Shown piece by piece: positions 1 through 8,514 of a stretch of DNA of 64,000 nt. The notes under the pieces were generated by a model. The model made no database searches, had not been told where the DNA came from, and was given only the letters and a program-made list of their open reading frames with translations. The stretch is from Corynebacterium tuberculostearicum. Lineage in GTDB: Bacteria; Actinomycetota; Actinomycetes; Mycobacteriales; Mycobacteriaceae. How positions within the stretch are numbered: the first letter of the stretch is position 1; every line of letters begins with the position of its first letter. Made by a program: the position numbers and the translations under genes. The DNA lies in assembly GCF_013408445.1 (NCBI RefSeq), contig NZ_JACBZL010000001.1, positions 1,550,001-1,614,000 on the forward strand, read 5' to 3'.

Positions 1-1332
1 TCTTGGAAGCCGAAGATGAACATTATGGCGGAGACTTCCGGCAAGAACGCGCTCATCATCACCCCAGCCGCGGACCCGGATCTGGCCATCGATGACCTCT
101 ACAACTCCGCCTTTGGCCACTCCGGCCAGAAGTGTTCGGCGGCCTCCCTGGTTATCTTCGTCGGCGCGGCCGGCAAGTCCGAGCGCCTGCGCACCCAGCT
201 GCTGGACGCGGTCAAGACCCTTAAGCCGGGCCCGGGCTTCGATATCACCACCACCATGAACGGCCTAGCGGAAGAGCCGAGCGAGAAGCTCCTGCGCGGT
301 TTGACCCAGCTCGAGCCGGGCGAGAAGTGGCTGCTCAAGCCGGAAAAGCTCAACCAGGAAGGCACCCTGTGGTCCCCGGGCATCCGCGATAATGTGCAGC
401 CGGGCTCTTGGTACCACAAGAACGAGTGCTTCGGCCCCGTCCTGGGCATCATGTACGCCGATACCTTGGAAGAGGCTATTGCCTGGCAAAATGACACCGG
501 CTATGGCCTGACCGGCGGCATTCACTCGCTTGACGACGCCGAAATTGAGTACTGGATCGACAACGTTGAGGTGGGCAATGCCTACGTCAACCGCGGCATT
601 ACCGGCGCGATTGTCCAGCGCCAGTCCTTCGGCGGTTGGAAGAAGTCCGTCATGGGACCGGGCGCCAAGGCTGGCGGCCCGAACTACGTGGCACAGATGG
701 GTGAGTGGGCCGATGGCGAGCTCAAGCCGCGCAACGTGGATATCGCCCCAGCAAGCCTCGCCGCGCTGCACCGCCTGCGCGATAACCTCTCTGGCAAGCT
801 CACCGAGGAGGACATCACCTGGCTGTGGCGCGCCGCGGAGCTGGACCAGGTGGCGTGGCAGGAAGAGTTTGGCCGCAACCACGACCGCACCGGCCTGGTC
901 TCTGAGGCCAATATCTTCCGCTACCGCCCGCTTTTGACCAAGCTGCGCGTGCGCGTGGGCGAAGGCTACGAGCTGCGCGAGGTTGCTCGCCAGGTGCTGG
1001 CCGCCGCAATTACCGGCACCGCCACGGAAATCTCCGCCACCCCGGAGGTTGCCACCCAGCTGCAGGACCTCGGCTTCGACGTCAAGGCCATCACCGACGA
1101 GGCTTTTGCTACCGACGTGGCCAATGACGCCTCCTCCCGCGTGCGCGCCCTAGGCACCGTGCCGGATTCCATCTACGAGGCCGCGGTGCGCTCCAACTCC
1201 GTGGTGCTGGACCAGCCCGTGCTTGCCGACGGCCGCCGTGAGCTCATGCCTTACCTGCTTGAGCAGGCAGTTTCGGTTACCATGCACCGCTTCGGCATTA
1301 TCCGCAACGTAGGTAACCTGCGTGACGAGTAA
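1..1332 (+). CDS. putA: PutA-type proline dehydrogenase / P5C dehydrogenase, C-terminal part (5' end outside window)
   Basis: Oxidises glutamate-5-semialdehyde (P5C) to glutamate with NAD+ in proline catabolism. The reading frame is open from base 1, so the gene begins before the window. Two aldehyde-dehydrogenase signatures are visible: the general-base motif MAETSGKNA near the start and the catalytic cysteine in GHSGQKCSAASL. NECFGPVLG and the QSFGGWKKS stretch are also typical of the family. The roughly 200 residues after the ALDH core are usual for long actinobacterial PutA-like proteins. The missing N-terminus should carry the FAD proline dehydrogenase domain if this is a bifunctional PutA; that cannot be checked here. 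A strong terminator follows the stop codon. Confidence 0.88.
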   Translation, partial: SWKPKMNIMAETSGKNALIITPAADPDLAIDDLYNSAFGHSGQKCSAASLVIFVGAAGKSERLRTQLLDAVKTLKPGPGFDITTTMNGLAEEPSEKLLRGLTQLEPGEKWLLKPEKLNQEGTLWSPGIRDNVQPGSWYHKNECFGPVLGIMYADTLEEAIAWQNDTGYGLTGGIHSLDDAEIEYWIDNVEVGNAYVNRGITGAIVQRQSFGGWKKSVMGPGAKAGGPNYVAQMGEWADGELKPRNVDIAPASLAALHRLRDNLSGKLTEEDITWLWRAAELDQVAWQEEFGRNHDRTGLVSEANIFRYRPLLTKLRVRVGEGYELREVARQVLAAAITGTATEISATPEVATQLQDLGFDVKAITDEAFATDVANDASSRVRALGTVPDSIYEAAVRSNSVVLDQPVLADGRRELMPYLLEQAVSVTMHRFGIIRNVGNLRDE

Positions 1333-1370
1333 TTCTCGGCCGCGTCAGCGGACGCGTTAAAGGTACTGAA

Positions 1371-1410
1371 GGGAGGTAGCGCCCCGCCCGTGGGCCGCTA
1401 CCTCCTTTTT
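1371..1410 (+). terminator. Intrinsic terminator after putA
   Basis: A perfect 10-bp stem (1372-1381 pairs with 1396-1405, GGAGGTAGCG/CGCTACCTCC) is followed directly by five T residues at 1406-1410. It closes the putA transcript. Confidence 0.85.
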
Positions 1411-1437
1411 CGTATATGCGCTGCGAGTTTTATGTGG

Positions 1438-1459
1438 CATAGTGGTAGACAATGTCTAC
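1438..1459 (+). promoter_or_regulatory. Putative leaderless -10 and a palindrome centred on the start codon
   Basis: CATAGT at 1438-1443 lies 8 nt before the ATG at 1452, the spacing expected for a leaderless transcript; no Shine-Dalgarno sequence is present. A perfect 7-bp inverted repeat, GTAGACA-A-TGTCTAC (1445-1459), covers the start codon and could be an operator. The half-site TAGAC/GTCTA resembles McbR half-sites, but the spacing here is 3 nt instead of 6, so the regulator is unknown. Confidence 0.4.
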
Positions 1460-2825
1460 GTCACATAATTCGTCTTCCCGCGACGAGGCCAAGCGCCCGT
1501 CTGCGCAGGAAAAAGGCAACGCAACACAGATCCAAAAGCCGGGCGAGGAAGATTCGCATACCCTCGTCGCTTATGATGATGCGCACCTTGGTGCAGAGGC
1601 TGCCAGCGAGCACCCTGCCGAGCGCGACGATAAATCCGCCGTCTTGGCCAAGGATTTCCGCACCATGGCCAAGGTCTCGGTAGTCTTCATCCTCATCGTC
1701 GCCGGCCTAGCGCTGGCCGGCTACCTGCTCAAGTTCATTTGGGTAGGCCTGCTGCCGGTCTTGCTCGCCGTCCTCGTCTCCACGGTGCTCTACCCCATCA
1801 GCGCGTGGCTGCGCAGTAAGGGATTCCCGCGCTCGCTCGCGGCGGTAAGCACCTTGCTCGGCCTCATCATTGTCTTCTGCGGAGTCTTTGCCGCCATGGC
1901 GCCCGTAGTCACGAGTCAAAGCCAAACGCTCATTAATCAGGCCGAAGACGGCATCAACCAAATCACGGAGATGGTGGAAAAGTCCCCCATCGATATCCAA
2001 AGCGACCAGCTACAGTCCGTGCTCGAAGACGTGGTTAAGTTTGCCAAGGGCCAAGCCTCTACCATCGCCACCGGCGTTATCTCTGGTTTCTCGATGGCCA
2101 GCTCCATCGTCGTGGCCGCGCTGATCATGCTCTTTGTCACCTTCTTCATCATTAAAGACGGCGACAAGTTCCTGCCGTGGCTGCGCAAGTACACCGGCAA
2201 TTCCACCGGCTGGCACATCACCGAGCTGGGGGCGCGCATCTGGAAGACCCTGTCCGGCTTTATCCAGGCGCAGGCCGCGGTGGCCATGGTGGACGCAGTC
2301 CTCATCGGCCTTGGCCTGTGGGTGCTGCAAGTTCCGCTCGCGCTCGTCATCGCCGTGGTGACGTTCTTCGCCAGCTTCATCCCGATCATCGGTGCGGTCA
2401 CCGCTGGTGCCCTCGCCATCATCATCGCGCTGGTCTCCAATGGCCTGACCAACGCGCTGCTGGCGCTTGCACTTATCATCATCGTCCAGCAGGTGGAAGG
2501 CAATGTCCTCCAGCCGATGCTGCAGTCCAAGGCAATGGGCCTGCACGCCGCCGTCGTCCTGCTTTCCGTGACCGTCGGCTCCACCCTGGCGGGCATCGTC
2601 GGCGCCTTCCTCGCCGTCCCCGTGGCCGCAACCATCGCCGTTGTGGTGCGCTACCACGCCGAAATGGCTGCGCTGCGCTCCGGCGAAGTCGAGCCCTCCG
2701 ATATAGACATCATCACCGGCTCCAAGGACGATCCTGAAGACTTCAGCGACTTCACCTACGAACACGATGAGACCCCACGCGACAAGGTAGAGCAGCTCTA
2801 CCAGTCCATGAGCCCGCTGAGCTAA
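1452..2825 (+). CDS. AI-2E family transporter (UPF0118 permease)
   Basis: A 457-aa integral membrane protein of the AI-2E exporter-like family (PF01594). An approximately 75-residue charged cytoplasmic N-terminus precedes hydrophobic segments beginning near residue 75 (VSVVFILIVAGLALAGY). The central extramembrane region (about 150-200) and the C-terminal helices with FIPIIGAVTAG and QQVEGNVLQPMLQSKAMGLH are family hallmarks. The acidic C-terminal tail is cytoplasmic by inference. Family members export varied small molecules or act as Na+/H+ antiporters, so the substrate cannot be named. The ATG at 1452 is chosen because a -10 element sits just upstream. The gene stands alone between two terminators. 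Confidence 0.85.
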   Translation: MSTSHNSSSRDEAKRPSAQEKGNATQIQKPGEEDSHTLVAYDDAHLGAEAASEHPAERDDKSAVLAKDFRTMAKVSVVFILIVAGLALAGYLLKFIWVGLLPVLLAVLVSTVLYPISAWLRSKGFPRSLAAVSTLLGLIIVFCGVFAAMAPVVTSQSQTLINQAEDGINQITEMVEKSPIDIQSDQLQSVLEDVVKFAKGQASTIATGVISGFSMASSIVVAALIMLFVTFFIIKDGDKFLPWLRKYTGNSTGWHITELGARIWKTLSGFIQAQAAVAMVDAVLIGLGLWVLQVPLALVIAVVTFFASFIPIIGAVTAGALAIIIALVSNGLTNALLALALIIIVQQVEGNVLQPMLQSKAMGLHAAVVLLSVTVGSTLAGIVGAFLAVPVAATIAVVVRYHAEMAALRSGEVEPSDIDIITGSKDDPEDFSDFTYEHDETPRDKVEQLYQSMSPLS

Positions 2826-2843
2826 GACTCAGCCACCACTAGC

Positions 2844-2877
2844 AGCGCGCCGGCCCTCCCCGGCGCGCTTTTATTTT
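2844..2877 (+). terminator. Intrinsic terminator after the AI-2E transporter
   Basis: A 10-bp perfect stem AGCGCGCCGG/CCGGCGCGCT (2844-2853 with 2860-2869), a 6-nt loop, then TTTTATTTT. Confidence 0.85.
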
Positions 2878-3029
2878 CCCCGACACACTTACCCCTAAAA
2901 GAGTGCAATTGGGCTGCGCACAAGACATTTCCTCCGCTTGCAGTTGCGGCCGCCTCCCGTGAAATTAGCATTGTCAACGGGCCCAAGAAGACGCCCATTT
3001 CTCTTTCTATTTCATATCAAGGAGTATTC

Positions 3030-3557
3030 ATGCGTAAGCAATTTGCAGGCGCTCTCGCCGCCGCTCTCGTAGTATCGTCCATCGCTGTTCCTGCCGCACA
3101 AGCAGATACGTTCGAGCGGGCGAACGGCGGCTGCTGGGCAATTTCGGAGAACGATGAATTCGTAGTTCCCGAGGAGCTGATCGGCCAGCCCATCGAGTGG
3201 GGCCCAGACAAAGAAAAGAACTTCCTCAGCGATGATTACATGCGCTGGAATATTAGCAAGCACGACGATCTCATCGGTTGGTCCAATAAGCAGATCGCTA
3301 CCTACCAGCGCAATGGCGTAACCCCTGACGAGCAGCGCCGCATCGACCGTATTAAGATTTTCCGCGGTCAGCTGCAGACTCAGCGCAATGATATGAACGC
3401 CTGCCTGCGCGCTGGCGCCAAGGATCCGATCTCTCAGCTGTCTTCGCAGTTCGGCCTGCCGACCATCGCTCAACTGCAGGCGCAGTTTGAAGCGCAGATC
3501 CGCCAGGCTGAAGCACAGCTGCGCAAGATGGCTGCGCAGTTCGGTATCAAGTTCTAG
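3030..3557 (+). CDS. Secreted protein of unknown function
   Basis: A 175-aa protein starting at an ATG preceded by AAGGAG. The first 26 residues form a Sec signal peptide (MRKQFAG, then an Ala/Val-rich core, cleavage at AQA-D). The mature part has two Cys residues (GGCWAI and NACLRAG) that could form a disulfide. It ends in a Gln/Ala-rich amphipathic helix (LQAQFEAQIRQAEAQLRKM). No enzyme motif is recognised. Its stop codon overlaps the convergent nucleosidase stop by 2 nt (TAG at 3555-3557 and reverse TAG at 3554-3556), so the two genes have no terminator between them. Function unknown. Confidence 0.75.
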   Translation: MRKQFAGALAAALVVSSIAVPAAQADTFERANGGCWAISENDEFVVPEELIGQPIEWGPDKEKNFLSDDYMRWNISKHDDLIGWSNKQIATYQRNGVTPDEQRRIDRIKIFRGQLQTQRNDMNACLRAGAKDPISQLSSQFGLPTIAQLQAQFEAQIRQAEAQLRKMAAQFGIKF

Positions 3558-4144
3558 CGCAGAAAGCCTAGGTCCGTAGCGGCCGAGGCGAGCTGGCGCG
3601 CGCCACGGTCAAGCACGTTGGCCCAGGTGCCCTTAGATTCCTCATTGGCGGAATCGGACACCTGCTTAAGCAGGGTGCAGGGCACATCGAAGCGCTGGCA
3701 TACTGCGGCGATGGAATAGCCTTCCATGTCGCACAGCTGCGAATTCTTGGCCAGCTCGGTGCGCAGGGCGGTATCGGAGACAAACATGTCGCCCGTGGCC
3801 AGTCCGCGCACCGGCAGGCGGCCGGAGGTCCCTAGCTCGATGGCCTCTGGCAGCAGGTAGCGGTTGATATCGGTAAGCACTTCTAGCTTGAAGTCATGCT
3901 TGGTGACCTTATTGACTTCGAAGACGCCGGCCATGCCGTCGACAAGCGCGCCGGCCGTGCCGATGTTAACCACGCGATCGGGAAGGGCGCCGTTCGCGCG
4001 GGCGTCGGCAAGAGCTTCCGTCAGCGCAATGGCCGCCGGAACCGTTCCGATTCCGGTGATGAGCAGGGGTTCGCCTTCCGGAATGTGGGCGGCTTCCGCA
4101 TCCACGGCGGCGACGAAAAGGGTGCGTCCGTTGAGATTCTCCAT
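3554..4144 (-). CDS. MTA/SAH-type nucleosidase (phosphorylase superfamily)
   Basis: A 196-aa cytosolic member of the nucleoside phosphorylase superfamily (PF01048). The active-site region LCDMEGYSIAAVCQRF with VSDSAN matches the Met-Glu and Ser/Asp residues that bind ribose and the purine in MTA/SAH nucleosidases. GIGTVPAAIALTEAL is the phosphate/ribose-side loop. It is shorter than E. coli MtnN (232 aa). The family hydrolyses 5'-methylthioadenosine, S-adenosylhomocysteine or related nucleosides; the exact substrate is not decidable here. It lies 23 bp downstream of the 327-aa gene on the same strand. Confidence 0.8.
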   Translation of the reverse strand: MENLNGRTLFVAAVDAEAAHIPEGEPLLITGIGTVPAAIALTEALADARANGALPDRVVNIGTAGALVDGMAGVFEVNKVTKHDFKLEVLTDINRYLLPEAIELGTSGRLPVRGLATGDMFVSDTALRTELAKNSQLCDMEGYSIAAVCQRFDVPCTLLKQVSDSANEESKGTWANVLDRGARQLASAATDLGFLR

Positions 4145-4167
4145 GCCTGCGAGAATACCTGCCCGCC

Positions 4168-5151
4168 CTAGTCAAAGTTCAATGTGCGGTTCTTTTGGCG
4201 CAGGCGAATCGTAATGTTTTTCTGTCCGGCGCCGAGCGCAATCATTTTCCCGCTGAGCACTCGGGCGACAGCCAGGTCCTCTTCCGTCGGTGCTTCGGCC
4301 GCGACCCGCGCCGTAGGCAGCCAGGCGTCGTGCGGGTCTGGCGCGCCGAGGTGAATGAGCCGTTCGCGCTCCACGTCGATCCAATAGCCCTCCGTGGCCA
4401 TGAAGCGGTCGTGGCTCCCTTCGAAGGAATCGCGGCGCCACCCACCCTCGGCCACGCGGAAGACAAAGGGGCAATAGCCAAAACGCGAAGGCACGATATA
4501 ACGCGTCTGGGGGCTGACGCGCCAATGGCCGCGCGCGGAACTCCACACCTGGCGGTATGTATCGGCCAGGCTCATGCCCAACCGCAGGCGCTGCTGCCGG
4601 TCCTCCTCTAGGCCAGCATCTTCTACCTGGGTATTTAGCTCACCAAGCCGCGTGGCATCGGCCACGTACATGCCCAGCCACGCCTCCTCCGGAGTGGTGT
4701 ACGGGCCGGTGATATCACGGTGAAAGGAATCCGGCACGGCCCGTTCCGCGTCCTGGGGCAGGCGCTGACGGGCGGCAAAAGCCCACAGGCGCGGATGTCC
4801 CATGCGGTACAGCATCACCGTCGCCCGCGGCAGGCGGTCGTGCACCTGCTGGCGCGTCAGATAATCCCCCGCGCTGATGCGCCGCAGCAGCTGCTTAGCG
4901 ACGTCCCCCTCTACCTGCTGCTCCACACCCGGCGCGACCTCCAGCTCCGGCAGCTGGCTCAGCAACATCAAATCGATGATGTCTCCCAAATCAAAGACCT
5001 TGCTCAATTCCGTCTGCGCCTCTGGGCCAAAAGCCTCGATGGCGTGATATCCCAGCGCACCGCCCAAGCGGCGGATGAGATCCGGGGACACGCTCACTCG
5101 GTTGCGGGTCGCATGCAATTCCGCGGCGTTGAGATTACGGTCTAGGCCCAC
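4168..5151 (-). CDS. Conserved protein of unknown function (327 aa)
   Basis: The GTG start at 5151 has a well-spaced AAAGGAG. The protein is soluble (no signal peptide or membrane segment), Arg-rich and acidic in patches. It has an N-terminal helical part and a C-terminal part rich in Trp and Tyr (SSARGHWRVSPQTRYIVPSRFGY). It ends in a basic segment (NITIRLRQKNRTLNF). I recognise no family or catalytic motif. It precedes the nucleosidase gene on the same strand with 23 bp between them, so co-transcription is likely. Confidence 0.7.
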   Translation of the reverse strand: MGLDRNLNAAELHATRNRVSVSPDLIRRLGGALGYHAIEAFGPEAQTELSKVFDLGDIIDLMLLSQLPELEVAPGVEQQVEGDVAKQLLRRISAGDYLTRQQVHDRLPRATVMLYRMGHPRLWAFAARQRLPQDAERAVPDSFHRDITGPYTTPEEAWLGMYVADATRLGELNTQVEDAGLEEDRQQRLRLGMSLADTYRQVWSSARGHWRVSPQTRYIVPSRFGYCPFVFRVAEGGWRRDSFEGSHDRFMATEGYWIDVERERLIHLGAPDPHDAWLPTARVAAEAPTEEDLAVARVLSGKMIALGAGQKNITIRLRQKNRTLNFD

Positions 5152-5522
5152 GAGGGCTCCTTTCTCCCCCTCATCGGGGATTTAATTCTTGGTCATGCTT
5201 GGGATTAAGCCGGACATTGGTCTTACCCGGTGTCCTTCATTGGAGTCTTGTCGCGGAAAAGGGCGTCAGATAGAAGCCCTTCTAGGAGATTTTGGGACTC
5301 CTCAACTTCGTCGCTGTTGGTTCTCGGTCACGCAGCTGATGACGTTCTTAATCCCTACGAGTTACATCGAAGAAAAGTAGCGCGTTACAAATACCCCTTT
5401 CATAGTCCCATTCGAGAGAATTCTTGCAACTCTTATGCCTATAGTATGACGCGGAATGATTCTTAATCATTCCCTTTCTTTCGCATTTCTCTTTCTGGAC
5501 AGCGCACAAAGGAGCCTCCCCT
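5152..5522. other. Gene-free divergent intergenic region
   Basis: 371 bp between two divergent genes. Open frames here (up to 78 codons) lack ribosome-binding sites and coding character. The right end carries a candidate -10 (5440-5445), an inverted repeat (5453-5473) and the ribosome-binding site of the next gene. The rest shows no recognisable element. Confidence 0.6.
5440..5473 (+). promoter_or_regulatory. Candidate -10 box plus 9-bp inverted repeat
   Basis: TATAGT at 5440-5445 is a good -10. Immediately downstream is a perfect inverted repeat, GGAATGATT-CTT-AATCATTCC (5453-5473), which would fall at the start of the transcript or act as a dyad operator. An AAAGGAG ribosome-binding site follows at 5508-5514 for the TTG start at 5523. 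Confidence 0.4.
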
Positions 5523-6509
5523 TTGAACGACAAGAATTCTTGGGGTTCATCTGACTCAACCCCATATTCAGATTCGAACGGACCTGCATCCCCTATGCAG
5601 GACTCCGGTACTGAAACCAACGCAGAATCTTCGGGCAAAGGCACGCGCACCGCCATTATTGTCGTTGCGACCCTCGCCATCATTGCGCTTATTGGCGGTG
5701 GTACCTGGGCACTAACGGGAAACAAAGATTCTGATGAATCGAGCAGCGCTGAACCGAATTTTCATTCTCAAGAAAACAGCAGCGAGGAAACCACCGAAAG
5801 GGCGACTTCTGAGAAAGAATCCACGCCTGAGAAGAAAGCTGCGACTACACAAGTTAAGGGCTCTAGGCCTGGACCTTCCGCAGAGGAGAAGTGCGGAACT
5901 CTAGCCAATAACAAAATGGACGCGCCTGGTGACACGCTTCAGCTGTTTTGTGACGGCACCTGGCTGTACCTCGCGCAAAAGAATTCCTCGAATTACGGAC
6001 TTTTCTATTGGACCGATAATGAGTGGAAGTTGTACCGGCCTGACAATACGACTGGAGACTCCGTCAATCAGTGCTACGACAAGGGCAAGTTGGACAAGGC
6101 AGGCGCTCCGAGGGAGCTGACCAACCAGCTCCAACTCTGCGACTCTCAAGCAACGCCAACCCCCAAGGTCCGCGACAAGCCTATTACCGCCGAGGAGGAA
6201 TTTCCGCCCGAAGATTATTGGTATGGCGAATGCGATGGTAGCTACGTGCTCATCGTGGAATCGGTCATCATCCCGCCGGCAACTGATCCGATTTCTGAGC
6301 CCTACCGAGTGCACAAGAAGTACCCAGGCTCCAAGATCATCCGGGGCGGCGCATGTAGTTCCCTGCGCAGCCACACTGAAAGCGGCCCTATCTATGCCAT
6401 CATCTACGAAGCCGGCCACAGCGTGGACAAGGTCTGCGAGCTTAAGGCCAAGTACGGCGGCAATGCCCGTTCCCTCAATAACGACGCGGATTTCTCTGAC
6501 CCCTGCTAA
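5523..6509 (+). CDS. Membrane-anchored exported protein, unknown function
   Basis: 328 aa, TTG start chosen because AAAGGAG lies 8 nt upstream. There is no cleavable signal: a Ser/Pro-rich cytoplasmic N-terminus of about 40 residues is followed by one membrane anchor (TAIIVVATLAIIALIGGGTW) and then a Ser/Glu/Thr-rich linker. Two extracytoplasmic Cys-containing modules follow. The second (GECDGSYVLIVESV to NDADFSDPC) resembles domains found at the ends of other corynebacterial exported proteins and kinase-like proteins; this is from memory of family patterns, not a search. Function unknown. It opens a run of three exported proteins with similar acidic linkers. Confidence 0.75.
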   Translation: MNDKNSWGSSDSTPYSDSNGPASPMQDSGTETNAESSGKGTRTAIIVVATLAIIALIGGGTWALTGNKDSDESSSAEPNFHSQENSSEETTERATSEKESTPEKKAATTQVKGSRPGPSAEEKCGTLANNKMDAPGDTLQLFCDGTWLYLAQKNSSNYGLFYWTDNEWKLYRPDNTTGDSVNQCYDKGKLDKAGAPRELTNQLQLCDSQATPTPKVRDKPITAEEEFPPEDYWYGECDGSYVLIVESVIIPPATDPISEPYRVHKKYPGSKIIRGGACSSLRSHTESGPIYAIIYEAGHSVDKVCELKAKYGGNARSLNNDADFSDPC

Positions 6510-6547
6510 CCCAGATTCCGCGCTCAATTCCCTGTCACTCCCCTTCT

Positions 6548-6581
6548 GCTGCGTTGACTCCCTACCCCGCTACAACGCAGC
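6548..6581 (+). other. Hairpin downstream of the membrane-anchored protein gene
   Basis: A 9-bp stem, GCTGCGTTG (6548-6556) with CAACGCAGC (6573-6581), and a 16-nt loop. There is no T tract, so it is a weak or factor-assisted terminator at best. Confidence 0.3.
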
Positions 6582-6632
6582 GTGCGCCCCTTTGACCTTT
6601 CATCTACCGCCTCAATGTGAAAGCAATATTTT

Positions 6633-7322
6633 ATGCCTAAATCATCTGCCCACCTAGGCCGAATTAGCCGTATAAGCATTGCGGCGAGCGCCGCCCTCAT
6701 TAGTTTCTCCCTGGCTTCCTGCGATGACGAAACATCGGATACAACCGCACAGGAGTTTTCAGTTGAGTCGACGACACTGTCCACTACAGAAGTAAACAGC
6801 GATGCCAAGCCGGAAGAATCGCCCACTGACTCTGCTGCGACGGAAGAAGAACCTACTCGGCCGGTGCCACCGAACGTCGTGATGGATGACGAGCAGCCGA
6901 GTCCAGAAGCCGACACCACTTCGTCGTGTGGCGCAGCTGATGCCCAAACAGCATTCACTGAGGGAGTATCCCAAGTCGCTCCGTGGGGCACCATTGGATG
7001 GGAGCTCTTTGACTCCTCCGGCTATGACCCCTGCGCATCCCTATCGTGGGAAACCCTGATGATTGAGGGAGGAACCAGTTCTTCGCCTTTCCACATCATG
7101 CTGTTTAATCACGGCGAATACTTAGGCACCGCAACGGCAAAGCCCTATGGATTCGCCCCCACTATTGAGCGCGTGAGTGATTCCGAGATCGCGGTAACCT
7201 ACCACTGGCCGCGCGAAGGTGAAGGCAATGCCAACCGCTCAGGCACAACCAACGCAGGCTTCCGCTGGGATGAAGGACAGCAAAAGGTCATCATGTCCGG
7301 CGACGTACCGCCAACGGGATAA
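6633..7322 (+). CDS. LppP/LprE-like lipoprotein (copy 1)
   Basis: 229 aa. The lipoprotein signal peptide ends in the lipobox LASC (Cys at about residue 30). A Ser/Thr/Glu/Pro-rich tether follows, then a globular domain with SSPFHIMLFNHGEYLGTATA and the EIAVTYHWPREGEGNA region, as in the mycobacterial LppP/LprE family (PF14041). Predicted to be anchored on the outer face of the cytoplasmic membrane. Its molecular role is not established. The downstream gene is a tandem paralogue; the last 60 or so codons are very alike in both. No clear Shine-Dalgarno precedes the ATG at 6633. Confidence 0.8.
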   Translation: MPKSSAHLGRISRISIAASAALISFSLASCDDETSDTTAQEFSVESTTLSTTEVNSDAKPEESPTDSAATEEEPTRPVPPNVVMDDEQPSPEADTTSSCGAADAQTAFTEGVSQVAPWGTIGWELFDSSGYDPCASLSWETLMIEGGTSSSPFHIMLFNHGEYLGTATAKPYGFAPTIERVSDSEIAVTYHWPREGEGNANRSGTTNAGFRWDEGQQKVIMSGDVPPTG

Positions 7323-7424
7323 AGAATCTAGGATTGCCATTTCGGCTTTTCTTGGCCAGCGCTGTTGCTATTGTCGGGTTTGACTCGGCTTCCTGCTAAT
7401 AGTCCCGCGAAAGGAAACTCGACC

Positions 7425-8126
7425 ATGCTCAACAGCCTCGACCATTTCTTGCTTCAACTGCGTTCCGCAGCAGCAGTGGCTAGCGCCGGTGTTCTCTGCC
7501 TTTCCTTAACAGCCTGTGGAAGTGATTCTGCGGATCCAGAAGATTCGCCTTCTTTCTCTGCTGCAAAGGAAAGCGCTCCAGAAGCGAATCAAGCTCCCTC
7601 TTCCGCCGACGGAAATACTGAAGAAAAGCCCGCACAAAAGACCACTACCGTAGTCGAAACTCCTCCAGAGAAGAAGCAGGACGAGAGTGCACCTAGCCGG
7701 GGTCAAGACAATGGTGGCTCTTCTGAGTGCAGCTCCGACAATGACGAGAGTGCCTATGAAAAGGCAATCGCTCAGGTCGAACCATATCCAGGACTTGATA
7801 GGCCGTGGAGGCCTTTTGACTCCAATTTTGACCCGTGCGCAGATCTTTCGTGGATAACCGTCACGCTTGAAGGAGCGACCGCTTCCTCGCCATATCACAT
7901 CCTGCTTTTCCACAATGGCGAATACCTAGGAACGGCCACTGCAAAGGCATACGGGTTTTCGCCAAAGGTCAGCCGAGTGGATGATTCCGAGATTGCAGTC
8001 ACCTACCGCTGGCCAAAGGAAGGTGAGGGCAACGCTGAGGCATCGGGGACAACACAAGCCGGCTTCCGCTGGGATGAAGGTGCGCAAAAGGTAGTCATGT
8101 CCGGCGACGTACCGCCTATGCAATAG
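7425..8126 (+). CDS. LppP/LprE-like lipoprotein (copy 2)
   Basis: 233 aa from the ATG at 7425, which has GAAAGGA upstream; an in-frame start 60 bp earlier would place non-signal residues before the signal peptide and is rejected. Lipobox LTAC, an acidic Ser/Lys/Glu linker, then the same domain as the preceding gene (SSPYHILLFHNGEYLGTATA, EIAVTYRWPKEGEGNA). Tandem duplication is the simplest origin. A very strong hairpin terminator follows. Confidence 0.82.
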   Translation: MLNSLDHFLLQLRSAAAVASAGVLCLSLTACGSDSADPEDSPSFSAAKESAPEANQAPSSADGNTEEKPAQKTTTVVETPPEKKQDESAPSRGQDNGGSSECSSDNDESAYEKAIAQVEPYPGLDRPWRPFDSNFDPCADLSWITVTLEGATASSPYHILLFHNGEYLGTATAKAYGFSPKVSRVDDSEIAVTYRWPKEGEGNAEASGTTQAGFRWDEGAQKVVMSGDVPPMQ

Positions 8127-8134
8127 CTCGATGT

Positions 8135-8191
8135 AAAACAAGCACGTTTCGCTAAAATTTCACCAGTTAGGCGGCGAAACGTGCTTGTTTT
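8135..8191. terminator. Strong terminator hairpin, 18-bp stem
   Basis: AAAACAAGCACGTTTCGC (8135-8152) pairs perfectly with 8174-8191 around a 21-nt loop. The stem has A-rich and T-rich outer ends, so it can work in both directions. It closes the lipoprotein genes. Confidence 0.8.
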
Positions 8192-8325
8192 GTGCGCTGC
8201 GTGACGCCAAGCGACTGTGGGGCATCAAGGGGGTGCGGGAAGCCAAGAAATGGCCGCGTTCTAGGCTTTCGCGGGGAGCCAGGGGCGGTTATCGTGGCCG
8301 TAACGTAGCCGAAGGAGAGATAGGA

Positions 8326-8514
8326 ATGAGCGAGAAGACGTTTCAGCAGAAGTTCGGAGCTTTCGCGCTGGTGGCGGCGGTTATCCTGCTGATCGTGAAC
8401 TTGACCGTAGTAGGGCCTACGGTGTTCGGTATCTCCACGCCGCTGCTGCTCGGCATCACGGGCATCATAATGATGCGCGGTGAGAGTAGCAGCAGCGGTG
8501 CAAAGGGTGATTAG
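8326..8514 (+). CDS. Small membrane protein (62 aa)
   Basis: The start is the ATG at 8326 with GAAGGAGA 7 nt upstream; the longer in-frame extension to 8185 runs through the terminator and is rejected. It has two closely spaced hydrophobic helices (FALVAAVILLIVNLTVVG and the LLLGITGIIMM segment) and a Ser/Gly tail. The last 4 bp overlap the convergent cysN stop. Unknown function. Confidence 0.65.
   Translation: MSEKTFQQKFGAFALVAAVILLIVNLTVVGPTVFGISTPLLLGITGIIMMRGESSSSGAKGD

Noticed and set aside
5189..5466. 63- and 78-codon frames in the 5152-5522 gap
   Set aside because: No RBS, overlapping in different frames, and they run through the promoter of the next gene.
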